A stretch of DNA of 64,000 nt from NCBI GenBank assembly GCA_946887075.1, contig CAMPKA010000003.1:197282-261281 (forward strand), written 5' to 3'. The DNA is from an uncultured Salinimicrobium sp. GTDB taxonomy: Bacteria > Bacteroidota > Bacteroidia > Flavobacteriales > Flavobacteriaceae. Position numbers and translations under genes: made by a program. Below are positions 42,534 to 51,045 of the stretch, in pieces. Below the pieces are notes generated by a model, which worked only from the letters and a program-made list of their open reading frames with translations, was not told the DNA's origin and did no database searches. Every line of letters begins with the position of its first letter. The first letter of the stretch is position 1.

Positions 42534-44747
42534 ATGGGTAAAACAATTATTATTTCAAATCGCCTACCCTTACAGATTAACATTTCAGGAAAAGATATAG
42601 AAGTTACGCCCAGTGTGGGAGGTCTTGCTACGGGCCTAAAGAGCTTTCATGAGGAAGGAGACAGTATCTGGATCGGCTGGACCGGAATAGCCTCGGAAGA
42701 CATCCCGAAAGACCTGGAACAGGAAGTGAACCAGAAAGTAAGACACCAGGATTGTGTTTCCGTTTCGCTGGATTCTGAGGATATTGAAAAATTCTACTAT
42801 GGCTTCAGCAACAGGACGATCTGGCCCCTATTCCATTATTTCATGGAGTATACGGAATTCCACCCGGAATACTGGGAGGCCTATCAACAGGTCAATGAAA
42901 AGTATGCGGAAACGGTCCTGGAATACCTAGAAGAGGACGATATTGTATGGGTTCATGATTATCAACTCCTGCTCCTTCCCCACCTGATCAGGCGCCGGAA
43001 GAAAAATGTCACCATCGGTTTTTTCAATCATATTCCCTTTCCCTCTTACGAAGTCTTTCGAACCCTTCCATGGCGGGAGGAAATTCTTCGGGGAATGCTG
43101 GGATCAGACCTAATCGGTTTTCACACTTATGATTATGAACGTCATTTTCTGAGATCTGTTAATCGCATCCTTCGGTATGATATCAACTTCAACTCGATCA
43201 ATCTTGGCAGCAGGATCATAAAAACTGACTCCTTCCCGATGGGGATTGATTATCAGAAGTTCCGGAAGGCTGCCTTAGAACATAGAACCCAACCCAGGAG
43301 CGAGAACACCGAAATCCAGAAAAAACTTGACTATCACAAATATGTCACCCGCAATACCAAGTTGATCCTCTCGATCGACCGCCTGGATTATACAAAAGGA
43401 ATAGCCAATAGGATACGGGCATATGGTTATTTTCTCGAGAAATATCCGGAATACCAGGAGAAGGTCCGACTGATCATGCTTGCTGTACCTTCCAGGACCG
43501 ACGTGCCTCAGTATCAGCTTCTCAAGAAGGAGGTGGACGAGTTGGTCGGAAGGATCAATGGCCAATTCGCAACCGTCAACTGGACCCCGATCTGGTATTT
43601 CTACCGTGCGATGCCTTTCGAAAATCTTATAGACCTCTACACTTCAAGCGACGTGGCCCTGATTACCCCGACCCGTGATGGAATGAATCTCGTGGCCAAA
43701 GAATACCTCGCTACAAGAGCGGACCAAACGGGAGTCCTTATCCTTAGCGAGATGGCAGGGGCCGCCCATGAGCTCAATGAGGCATTGATCATCAATCCCA
43801 ATAATTTTGAGCAAATCGTGGATTCGATTAAACTCGCTCTGGAGATGCCAGAGGAGGAACAGAAGAGAAGAAATAAGGTTCTTCAGCGGAGGTTGAAACG
43901 GTACAACGTGGAAAAATGGGCCCGGGATTTTATGAAAAACCTTAAGGAAACCCGAGGTTCAAGACAATCCTTCAAAGCCATCGAACTGACCAAGAACATC
44001 AAAAAGGACCTCTTTGACAAGTACAGCGCGGCGAGCAGGAGAATTCTGTTCCTGGACTACGATGGTACCCTGCGAAATTTTGTTGACAAACCCGACGAAG
44101 CACGCCCTGATAAAGAGCTTCTCGATCTGGTCCGGCGGCTGGGAGAACAGAAGAATACCAGGGTTGTCCTGATCAGTGGCCGGGACAAGGAAACCCTTGG
44201 GACCTGGTGGGGAAATATACCGGTTGAACTCATTTCGGAGCATGGAGTCTGGCTGCGGCCGGTAAATGAGCAGTGGAAACTCACGGAAAATCTTAACAAC
44301 AGCTGGATGAAAACCATTCGGCCGGTTCTGGAAACTTTTGTAGATCGCACTCCCGGTACTTTCATTGAAGAAAAAAATTACTCCCTTGCCTGGCACTACA
44401 GAAAGGCTAATCCGGAACTCGGTGAAGTGCGTGCGAACGAGCTTTCCACGGTGCTTCGGGATATGATTTCGAATCACGGACTCAGCGTACTGCAGGGGAA
44501 CAAGGTTCTTGAGATCAAGAACAGCGGTGTTAATAAGGGAAAAGCAGCCAACAAGCTTCTGGTAGAAAAATATGACTTTATTTTTGCCATCGGGGATGAC
44601 TGGACTGATGAATATCTCTTTACAGAACTTCCGGAATATACCACCACCGTCAAAGTTGGAATGAACAAAACAGAAGCAAAATATTTTGTGAATGATGTAG
44701 AAGAAGTACGCGAATTGTTATCGCAATTTACCAGGTTGACCCATTGA
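42534..44747 (+). CDS. otsAB: Trehalose-6-phosphate synthase fused to trehalose-6-phosphatase
   Basis: Makes trehalose from UDP-glucose and glucose-6-phosphate through trehalose-6-phosphate in a single 737-residue protein. The OtsA part (GT20, about 1-465) begins IIISNRLPLQI and shows WVHDYQLLLLPHLIR (about 140), SIDRLDYTKGI (about 280) and RDGMNLVAKEYLA (about 380). The OtsB part (HAD, about 490-735) has the aspartate nucleophile in LFLDYDGTL (Asp507) and the acid loop AIGDDWTDEYLF. Such fusions are usual in Bacteroidota. It is divergent from the GH15 gene. Trehalose protects against osmotic, desiccation and freezing stress. Confidence 0.96.
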   Translation: MGKTIIISNRLPLQINISGKDIEVTPSVGGLATGLKSFHEEGDSIWIGWTGIASEDIPKDLEQEVNQKVRHQDCVSVSLDSEDIEKFYYGFSNRTIWPLFHYFMEYTEFHPEYWEAYQQVNEKYAETVLEYLEEDDIVWVHDYQLLLLPHLIRRRKKNVTIGFFNHIPFPSYEVFRTLPWREEILRGMLGSDLIGFHTYDYERHFLRSVNRILRYDINFNSINLGSRIIKTDSFPMGIDYQKFRKAALEHRTQPRSENTEIQKKLDYHKYVTRNTKLILSIDRLDYTKGIANRIRAYGYFLEKYPEYQEKVRLIMLAVPSRTDVPQYQLLKKEVDELVGRINGQFATVNWTPIWYFYRAMPFENLIDLYTSSDVALITPTRDGMNLVAKEYLATRADQTGVLILSEMAGAAHELNEALIINPNNFEQIVDSIKLALEMPEEEQKRRNKVLQRRLKRYNVEKWARDFMKNLKETRGSRQSFKAIELTKNIKKDLFDKYSAASRRILFLDYDGTLRNFVDKPDEARPDKELLDLVRRLGEQKNTRVVLISGRDKETLGTWWGNIPVELISEHGVWLRPVNEQWKLTENLNNSWMKTIRPVLETFVDRTPGTFIEEKNYSLAWHYRKANPELGEVRANELSTVLRDMISNHGLSVLQGNKVLEIKNSGVNKGKAANKLLVEKYDFIFAIGDDWTDEYLFTELPEYTTTVKVGMNKTEAKYFVNDVEEVRELLSQFTRLTH

Positions 44748-44891
44748 GTTGTATTCTTTTAAGAATTGTTGTTAATTCTTCCGGCAAACCTGAAAAAATT
44801 TAATGCAACCTTAACTAAGGATTCCTGTACAAAACCTCAAATTTGAAGTAGATTTAAAAAGGAACAAAAAGTAGAACTAAATCCCAAGAAA

Positions 44892-45158
44892 ATGAAAGCA
44901 GGAAAAATTTTGTTAGGTGTCCTTTCCGGAGCTGCGGCTGGTGCTGCAGTAGGCATGTTGTTTGCCCCTAAAAAAGGTACCGAAACCCGCAGATCGATCG
45001 CCAACAAGAGCAATGAGTACATGAATGGCACCAAAAGAAAATTCAATGATCTTTCGAACGACATTTCTCATAAGTATGACTCCGTGAAGTCCAAGATTAA
45101 AGGAAAGTCCACCAGAGTAAAGGCTGAAATGGACGGAGATGACAAGATCATTTACTGA
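44892..45158 (+). CDS. YtxH-like small membrane protein
   Basis: 88 residues. A glycine-zipper membrane segment (LLGVLSGAAAGAAVGMLFAP, about 6-25) is followed by KKGTETRRSI and a charged helical tail. This is the YtxH/general-stress-protein pattern; in Firmicutes such proteins belong to the general stress regulon. Function unknown. It stands between otsAB and the M28 peptidase gene and is closed by a strong terminator. Confidence 0.85.
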   Translation: MKAGKILLGVLSGAAAGAAVGMLFAPKKGTETRRSIANKSNEYMNGTKRKFNDLSNDISHKYDSVKSKIKGKSTRVKAEMDGDDKIIY

Positions 45159-45179
45159 AAAAATGTATCGCCAGAGAGA

Positions 45180-45205
45180 AAGCTGCCCGGAGGCAGCTTT
45201 TTTTG
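45180..45205 (+). terminator. Intrinsic terminator after the YtxH-like gene
   Basis: Stem AAGCTGCC (45181-45188) / GGCAGCTT (45193-45200), loop CGGA, followed by seven T ending at 45205, 22 bases after the stop. Confidence 0.85.
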
Positions 45206-45251
45206 TTTATTATAAAATGGTATTTTGCTGACTGGAAAAAACCCTAATGTT

Positions 45252-46613
45252 ATGCACAATAAATTCATGCTTTGTCTCAGCCTTGTCTTCAGCCTAACCC
45301 TTGCCGCACAGGAAAAAGCTCCCCCACAGGTGGATCTTAGAATTTATGACATTATAGAGGCGGTTTCTGCGGACAGTATTGAGGAGGATATTGCCAGATT
45401 GGCCGGTTTCGGTACCAGGAACACCTTCAGCGATACGGTCTCTGACACCCGGGGAATCGGGGCGGCACGGCGTTTTATCAAAGCTGATTTCGAAGAGATT
45501 TCGGAATCCTGCGGAGACTGCCTCGAAGTCTCTTACCAGAAGAATTTTGTGACAAAGGAGGGTAACAGAAGAGTTCCGAAGGATGCCTGGATTGTCAATG
45601 TAGTTGCCATTCAAAGAGGAACGAAGTACCCCAACAGGTATATCATAATGAGCGGGGATATCGATTCCAGGGCAAGTAATACCATGGATTATACCACGGA
45701 TGCCCCTGGAGCCAATGACAATGCCAGTGGAATGGCCGGGGTGATGGAGGCAGCCAGGGTACTCTCCCAATACGAGTTTGACAGCAGTATCGTCTACCTC
45801 GGACTCTCTGGAGAAGAACAGGGTCTTTTCGGTGGAAAAGGTTTCGCAGAAATGGCCAAGGAAGAAGGCTGGGAGATCATCGGGGTGCTTAATAACGACA
45901 TGATTGGAAACATACAAGGCGTAGATGGGGTAATAGACAACCGTAGTTTCAGAATCTTTTCAGAACCTGTACCTCCTACAGAAACCGAGCAGGAGAGAAC
46001 GATGCGCAGGTACTATGGAGGTGAAGTAGACGGGATTTCCCGTCAACTTGCCCGCTATATCCACCGTATGACCACTACTTATATGCCCTGGATGAACCCG
46101 ATGATGATTTACCGCCTTGACCGTTTCGGAAGAGGAGGTCATCATCGGCCTTTCAACGACCTTGGATTTCCTGGGGTGCGGATTATGGAGGCTCATGAAA
46201 ATTATAACTGGCAGCATCAGGACATACGCGTTGAAGATGGTATAGCCTATGGGGATGTCCTGGAGCATGTGAATTTCGATTATGCGGAAAAACTGACAGC
46301 TGTCAATGCCATTACTATGGCGGCCCTGGCCTGGGCACCCCCCGCTCCGGAAAAAGTTTCAATCGGCGGTATCGTCGAGCCTGCAGCTAAACTCCGATGG
46401 ACAACGATTGATGCTGAAGATCTCGCAGGATACAAGATCTACTGGAGAAAGACCACTTCCCCTCAGTGGGAACATTCCCGGTTTGTCGGAAAGGTCGATC
46501 ACTATACCCTGGAGGGATTCGTAATTGACAACTATTATTTCGGGGTTGCGGCAGTTGGCAAGAATGGAAACGAAAGCGTGGTGGTCTTTCCTTCTGACAC
46601 CTTTAGAGATTAA
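45252..46613 (+). CDS. Secreted M28-family zinc peptidase with fibronectin III-like C-terminal domain
   Basis: 453 residues from the ATG at 45252 (signal peptide ending LTLAAQ); a TTG-started frame from 45225 is less likely. The M28 core (about 115-370) has GANDNASGMAGVMEAARVL (metal-ligand Asp) and LGLSGEEQGLFGG (catalytic Glu). At the first metal-ligand position, where most relatives read His-x-Asp, this protein reads MSGDIDSR (Asp-x-Asp). A final domain (about 375-450) with LRWTTIDAEDLAGYKIYWRK and NYYFGVAAVGKNGNES fits a fibronectin type III fold. A periplasmic or surface aminopeptidase is likely; substrate unknown. Confidence 0.85.
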   Translation: MHNKFMLCLSLVFSLTLAAQEKAPPQVDLRIYDIIEAVSADSIEEDIARLAGFGTRNTFSDTVSDTRGIGAARRFIKADFEEISESCGDCLEVSYQKNFVTKEGNRRVPKDAWIVNVVAIQRGTKYPNRYIIMSGDIDSRASNTMDYTTDAPGANDNASGMAGVMEAARVLSQYEFDSSIVYLGLSGEEQGLFGGKGFAEMAKEEGWEIIGVLNNDMIGNIQGVDGVIDNRSFRIFSEPVPPTETEQERTMRRYYGGEVDGISRQLARYIHRMTTTYMPWMNPMMIYRLDRFGRGGHHRPFNDLGFPGVRIMEAHENYNWQHQDIRVEDGIAYGDVLEHVNFDYAEKLTAVNAITMAALAWAPPAPEKVSIGGIVEPAAKLRWTTIDAEDLAGYKIYWRKTTSPQWEHSRFVGKVDHYTLEGFVIDNYYFGVAAVGKNGNESVVVFPSDTFRD

Positions 46614-46620
46614 TATCCGC

Positions 46621-47586
46621 TCAAATAATATTGATCTTTTTGGAATGTGTTATAGCCGTTGCGCTGTTTCTAAAGTAACACGTCGCTACGCCAAGATCTT
46701 CAAGATTTTCCAAGACGTCCATGGTACTTCTTTTCTTTTTGCTCCTGGTTTGGCGGATATAAATGGCCCTGATATTTCGTGGATATATCTTGCAGATCCT
46801 TTCATAGATATCCGGATCCTTTTGGGAATCGTCTCCCAGCAGGATGTATTCCAGCTGCGGATAGAATGAGATGATATCCTTGATCTTGATGAATTTGTGG
46901 TCATGTCCGCCGCGGCCTGTAAAAAGAAAATCTCCTATTCCCGTCTTGATCTTCTTTAGTTTTACAACCGCCTTGGGAAGCTGATGAAGGGCCGCGAACT
47001 GGAGGATGAATTCATAAAGATTCCATTCACTACTGGATACAAAAAAAAAGGAATTGAATTTACCCGCCTCCTTCATCCCTGCTCGGCTCAGCGCCTGATA
47101 ATGGGGCACCACCTCGTCGAATATTTTTCTGTTGTTAAGATTCTGAGTAAGCAGGACATATAATTTCTTCCAGAAACTATGGGTATGGGAAATCAAGAAG
47201 GTATCATCAATATCCGAGACGATTCCAAGCTTACTCTTAAACGGTTTTAGGATTTCTCCTCTTTCCACGATTCCCTTGGTTCCGATCTGGCAGTACACTT
47301 CATAGGGATGCCACCCGCTCTCAAGGAATTCATTGTACGGGATTACAAACCTGAAATACCCGTCATCCAGAGTCTTAGAGGAGACCTCGAGGTCCCTGAA
47401 CCTAAGCGTTATTCTGGCATTCTTGATCGGGCTGATGGTAAACATTTTGTAGACCGATTTGATGTGTCGGTAGCCTCTCCCGTCGATTTCATACTTGTCA
47501 GGTGCCCAGGATTTAAAGACATGACCAAAAACGATTAGTTCCTGGTCGTTCACATATCCTCTATAGAGTTTGATGTCAAGCTTCAT
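46621..47586 (-). CDS. APP1-family (DUF2183) phosphatidate phosphatase-like protein
   Basis: 321 residues, no signal peptide. The catalytic HAD motif DIDDT is in LGIVSDIDDTFLISHTHSF (about 128), with the following conserved helix and LLGDDSQKDPDIYE (about 248). This is the APP1 catalytic domain of fungal Mg-dependent phosphatidate phosphatases; the family is widespread in bacteria. It would remove phosphate from phosphatidate or another lipid phosphate. The gene is divergent from a diacylglycerol-kinase-family gene with 65 bases between start codons. Substrate not shown by sequence. Confidence 0.85.
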   Translation of the reverse strand: MKLDIKLYRGYVNDQELIVFGHVFKSWAPDKYEIDGRGYRHIKSVYKMFTISPIKNARITLRFRDLEVSSKTLDDGYFRFVIPYNEFLESGWHPYEVYCQIGTKGIVERGEILKPFKSKLGIVSDIDDTFLISHTHSFWKKLYVLLTQNLNNRKIFDEVVPHYQALSRAGMKEAGKFNSFFFVSSSEWNLYEFILQFAALHQLPKAVVKLKKIKTGIGDFLFTGRGGHDHKFIKIKDIISFYPQLEYILLGDDSQKDPDIYERICKIYPRNIRAIYIRQTRSKKKRSTMDVLENLEDLGVATCYFRNSATAITHSKKINII

Positions 47587-47651
47587 ATTTGCTTTTTCTT
47601 AACCTGGTGTACCTTCCAAAATAAGTATTTTTAGACACAAGCAATGTGAAA

Positions 47652-48557
47652 ATGTCCACAAATCAGAAGATTTTAATGGTTGTCAACCCTGTGTCAGGTG
47701 CGGTTGACAAAAAACCCATCATTGACCTGGCGATATCGGTCACCTCACAAAAAGGGCATCAACTTCGAATATTTGAAACCACAGGAAAGAACGACAAGGA
47801 GAATCTTACCGCGGTCACCAAGGATTACCAGCCAAATCGCTTTTTAATGGCTGGTGGTGATGGGACCATAAAACTGCTTGCTGAGATCCTGCAGGGAGAA
47901 ATGCTGCCCATCGGGATCCTTCCTGCTGGTTCAGCAAACGGCCTGGCTGAAAATCTTGATCTTCCTGATGCTCTGGAGGAACGGCTGGAAATAGCGCTTG
48001 GGGAACATTTTATCCACCTCGACGTGATCAGGATTAATGATGAATACTGTTTACATATAAGCGACATAGGACTTAATGCCGCCCTGATCAAAAATTACCA
48101 GGAGGGGAATATACGGGGAAAACTGGGATACCTTATTCAGTCCATCCCGACCCTGGTTCAGAGCGATTTCCCCTTTGGGTTCAAATTGGAATTTGAAGAT
48201 AAAACGCTTTTCAGAAAAGCGGTTCTGGTTGCCGTGGCTAATGCCAGGCGATATGGCACCGGTTCTACCATCAATCCGAATGGAAGCTACGATGACGGAA
48301 AATTCGAGGTGTTGGTGTTCAAAGAATTCAACATCCGGGAGATCCTGAAAACCTTTCGTGAAGAGGTGCAGATCAACCGGGATTTCATGGAAATTTATCA
48401 GACCTCCAGAATTACCATTGAATGTGAAAAATCGATTCCTTTTCAGATAGATGGGGAGTATCGTGGGGAGGTGAGGAAAGTCACTGCAGAAATCGCACCG
48501 GTTAAGATCAAAATTGCGGTTCCTGAATTCAAGGCCACCGCATCACTAAAAGAATAA
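47652..48557 (+). CDS. Diacylglycerol-kinase-family lipid kinase
   Basis: 301 residues from the ATG at 47652; an in-frame GTG six bases earlier (47646) is also possible. Motifs of the DAGK catalytic domain are intact: MVVNPVSGAVDKK (residues 8-20), FLMAGGDGTIKLLAEIL (GGDGT, about 62) and PIGILPAGSANGLAENL (about 83). The C-terminal beta-sandwich (about 140-290) carries FQIDGEYRGEV. YegS/DgkB-like enzymes phosphorylate diacylglycerol or related lipids. It is divergent from the APP1-type phosphatase, which would catalyse the reverse step. Confidence 0.88.
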   Translation: MSTNQKILMVVNPVSGAVDKKPIIDLAISVTSQKGHQLRIFETTGKNDKENLTAVTKDYQPNRFLMAGGDGTIKLLAEILQGEMLPIGILPAGSANGLAENLDLPDALEERLEIALGEHFIHLDVIRINDEYCLHISDIGLNAALIKNYQEGNIRGKLGYLIQSIPTLVQSDFPFGFKLEFEDKTLFRKAVLVAVANARRYGTGSTINPNGSYDDGKFEVLVFKEFNIREILKTFREEVQINRDFMEIYQTSRITIECEKSIPFQIDGEYRGEVRKVTAEIAPVKIKIAVPEFKATASLKE

Positions 48558-48694
48558 GCAATATTTCAAAAAAAGCCTGCTTTTAGTGCTTAATTAACAA
48601 TTTTTTAGGGAGCCGTTAGAACATATAGCAAGTGCTATTCGTTAATTTTAATCTTTCTAATCAAATAATCAACCGTTTTAAAAAACCAACAATT

Positions 48695-48967
48695 ATGGCA
48701 GAAATAGATATTGAGAAGAAAAAGCCAATCTGGCCATGGATACTCCTAGTCCTGATCATATTGGCCATCCTTTATTTCCTTGTCTTTGACAACGAGGAAG
48801 AAGAAGTAATGGATGAGGTTGACACCGAGCAAATCGACGATGGTGTTATGGAAGATGAAAACACAGATACATGGGAAGAAGAGCAAAATGACACGCTCTC
48901 CTGGAATTACGATTCAGGATCAGAAGTTCGGTCCCTGAACGGTGAGCAACCCACCGGAATTTCCTGA
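48695..48967 (+). CDS. Single-pass membrane protein with acidic tail
   Basis: 90 residues from the ATG at 48695 (MAEIDIEKKKPIWPWILLVL); a longer frame from 48632 is unlikely because of its AT-rich, non-conserved extension. One membrane helix (about 14-31) is followed by a very acidic tail (DNEEEEVMDEVDTEQIDDG) and a short C-terminal part. I do not recognise a named family; similar small proteins occur near stress genes of this class. Function unknown. Confidence 0.7.
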   Translation: MAEIDIEKKKPIWPWILLVLIILAILYFLVFDNEEEEVMDEVDTEQIDDGVMEDENTDTWEEEQNDTLSWNYDSGSEVRSLNGEQPTGIS

Positions 48968-49053
48968 TACACCAGAAGATGCTGTAGCCGTAATGCAACC
49001 TACGATGAGGGAGATAGAAGATACAGCACATACAAACCTTTAAAACTAAAGCT

Positions 49054-49683
49054 ATGAGTGAGAAGAGAAAACATTTATATTACCTGGACGAATTGTCAGA
49101 CTACAAGGTGAGCAGTCATGATCCGGACGTAAGGGGATGGCAGGTGAAAGACGCGGAAAACCGAGTTATCGGAAAGGTGGATAACCTGCTTGTAAACAAG
49201 GATCGTAAAAAGGTGGTTTATCTCGACGTAGAGGTCGATGATTCCATCATCGAAGCAGACCACGATCCCTATAGCAGCCGTTCCTCCGAAATTCATGAAT
49301 TTATCAATAAAGACGGGGAAAACCATCTGATCATTCCTATCGGTTTGGCCGACCTGAACACAGACCAGAAATACGTGTATACGGACCGAATCGACCATAG
49401 AACCTTCGCAGAGACCAAAAGAATGCAAAGAGGTTATAACGTTGATCGGGATTATGAGGTGGTTGTTTTAGAAAGCTATAATCGCACCAGGGAAGATCGC
49501 GACAATCGAGAACGAGAGGTGAGACGAGACCGTGATTTAGCAGATCGCGACAGGGTGCGGGGTACTGCCGCTGAGGACTCCCGGGGAGGTTATGAGGAAC
49601 GTAGGGACCGGGACTACCGGGATGATGACTCCTTCTACGACAGGGGGGAATTCGACGACTCCAGATTCCGCAGGAACAGTTGA
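49054..49683 (+). CDS. PRC-barrel domain protein with charged C-terminal tail
   Basis: 209 residues, cytoplasmic. The PRC-barrel (about 15-110) has LSDYKVSSHDPDVRGWQVKD and IGKVDNLLVNKDRKKVVYL, typical of the photosystem reaction-centre H-like/stress-protein PRC domain. The tail from about residue 145 is almost entirely Arg, Asp and Glu in alternating order (RDRDLADRDRVRG, ERRDRDYRDDDS). PRC-barrel proteins often bind partner proteins or RNA; in this neighbourhood a stress role is likely. Closed by a terminator. Confidence 0.85.
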   Translation: MSEKRKHLYYLDELSDYKVSSHDPDVRGWQVKDAENRVIGKVDNLLVNKDRKKVVYLDVEVDDSIIEADHDPYSSRSSEIHEFINKDGENHLIIPIGLADLNTDQKYVYTDRIDHRTFAETKRMQRGYNVDRDYEVVVLESYNRTREDRDNREREVRRDRDLADRDRVRGTAAEDSRGGYEERRDRDYRDDDSFYDRGEFDDSRFRRNS

Positions 49684-49700
49684 TCCTATAATCAGTAATA

Positions 49701-49733
49701 AAAAAGGGGAAGCCGATGGTTTCCCTTTTTTAA
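49701..49733 (+). terminator. Intrinsic terminator after the PRC-barrel gene
   Basis: AAAAAGGGGAAGCC (49701-49714) pairs with GGTTTCCCTTTTT (49718-49730) with one bulge around a GAT loop, followed by further T, 17 bases after the stop and just before the next start. Confidence 0.65.
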
Positions 49734-49744
49734 TTTTCCATCAA

Positions 49745-50959
49745 ATGAACTATAAAAAGGTAGTCTTCGAAAATCCCAAAGGGGAAGAATTGTCCGGATA
49801 CCTGGAATTGCCCCTAAATCAGGAACCGCATAGTTTCGTGCTGTTCTCCCACTGCTTTACCTGCAACAAGAACTTTTTTGCCGTCAAGAATATTGCAAGG
49901 GCCCTGAGCCGGAATGGATATGGGGTTTTGCGTTTCGATTTTACAGGTCTGGGAGAAAGTGAGGGTGATTTTTCCGATACAAATTTCTCTGGAAATGTGG
50001 AAGATCTTGTAGCTGCTGCCGAGTTTCTCAAAAGTGAGTACAGTGCTCCTGAACTTCTTGTCGGTCATTCCCTCGGGGGAGCAGCAGCCATCTTTGCCGC
50101 TGCAATGCTTCCCGAAGTAAAAGCAGTCGCTACCATAGCCTCTCCCTCTACTCCGCAGCATGTCCGACACTTACTCAAATCCGGTATCTCAGAAATCAAA
50201 GAAAACGGAATGGCACAGGTAGACCTGGGTGGACGGAGTTTCACTATCAAGGAACAGTTCCTCAAGGACCTGGAGACTAAGGAACTCAAAACCTTGATCA
50301 GGGAACTGGATGTCGCGCTCCTTATTATGCACGCACCCCAGGATTCTGTGGTTGGGATTCAGAATGCCGAGGAATTGTACCAAAATGCACGACACCCGAA
50401 AAGTTTTGTATCTCTGGATGGGGCTGATCATCTGTTGAGCAATGCTGTGGATTCAGAGTATGCAGGAGAGGTTATCGCCTCCTGGGCTTCCCGCTACCTC
50501 AGTATCCCCCAACCTGAGGAGTTGCAAACGGAGTTTGAAGTTGTAGCAAATCTTGGCGAAGAGGGATTCACTACGCAACTGCGAGCGGGCAAACACTATT
50601 TTCTAGCAGACGAACCGGAAAAAGCTGGAGGAAACGGATTCGGCCCCACGCCGTATGATTATATATCCGCTGCACTGGCAGCATGTACCTCGATGACCAT
50701 CCAGATGTACGCACGTCGAAAAAAGTGGCCTTTGAAAAACGTTGAAACCCATGTCAATCATCAGAAATCCCATGCCAGGGACTGTGAAAACTGCGAAAGG
50801 AATTCTGCAAAGATTGATCTCTTTGAAAGAAGAATAGAAATCGAAGGCAATCTTGATGATGACCAGAGAACGAAAATTCTGGAAATTGCGGATAAATGCC
50901 CAGTTCATCGAACATTACACAATAAAATCACCATTAAGACCGCTCTTGCCAAAGCATAA
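49745..50959 (+). CDS. Alpha/beta hydrolase fused to an OsmC-like domain
   Basis: 404 residues from the ATG at 49745 (MNYKKVVFENPKGEELSGY); the frame open from 49592 overlaps the PRC-barrel gene and is rejected. The N-terminal alpha/beta hydrolase (about 1-255) has the nucleophile elbow GHSLGGAAA (about 107-111) and a base in GADHLLSN. The C-terminal OsmC/Ohr domain (about 270-400) keeps both peroxidatic and resolving cysteines (ALAACTSMT, and DKCPVHRTL). OsmC/Ohr enzymes reduce organic hydroperoxides, so this fusion may act on lipid peroxides after ester hydrolysis. Bifunctional hydrolase-OsmC proteins are known in several bacteria. Confidence 0.88.
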   Translation: MNYKKVVFENPKGEELSGYLELPLNQEPHSFVLFSHCFTCNKNFFAVKNIARALSRNGYGVLRFDFTGLGESEGDFSDTNFSGNVEDLVAAAEFLKSEYSAPELLVGHSLGGAAAIFAAAMLPEVKAVATIASPSTPQHVRHLLKSGISEIKENGMAQVDLGGRSFTIKEQFLKDLETKELKTLIRELDVALLIMHAPQDSVVGIQNAEELYQNARHPKSFVSLDGADHLLSNAVDSEYAGEVIASWASRYLSIPQPEELQTEFEVVANLGEEGFTTQLRAGKHYFLADEPEKAGGNGFGPTPYDYISAALAACTSMTIQMYARRKKWPLKNVETHVNHQKSHARDCENCERNSAKIDLFERRIEIEGNLDDDQRTKILEIADKCPVHRTLHNKITIKTALAKA

Positions 50960-50985
50960 ATCAAATGTTAAGCAAAACCCAATTT

Positions 50986-51017
50986 TTTGGCAAAAGCGGG
51001 GGTTCTGACTAAATTCG
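50986..51017 (+). promoter_or_regulatory. Promoter of the superoxide dismutase gene
   Basis: TTTG (50986-50989), 20 bases, TAAATTCG (51010-51017), one base off the TAnnTTTG box. Predicted start near 51024, 22 bases before the ATG. Confidence 0.55.
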
Positions 51018-51045
51018 TTTTGACTAACCATGAAAAACAAATGCG

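Noticed and set aside
44761..44780. AAGAATT / AATTCTT inverted repeat after otsAB
   Set aside because: Short and AT-rich with no T-run; may arise by chance.
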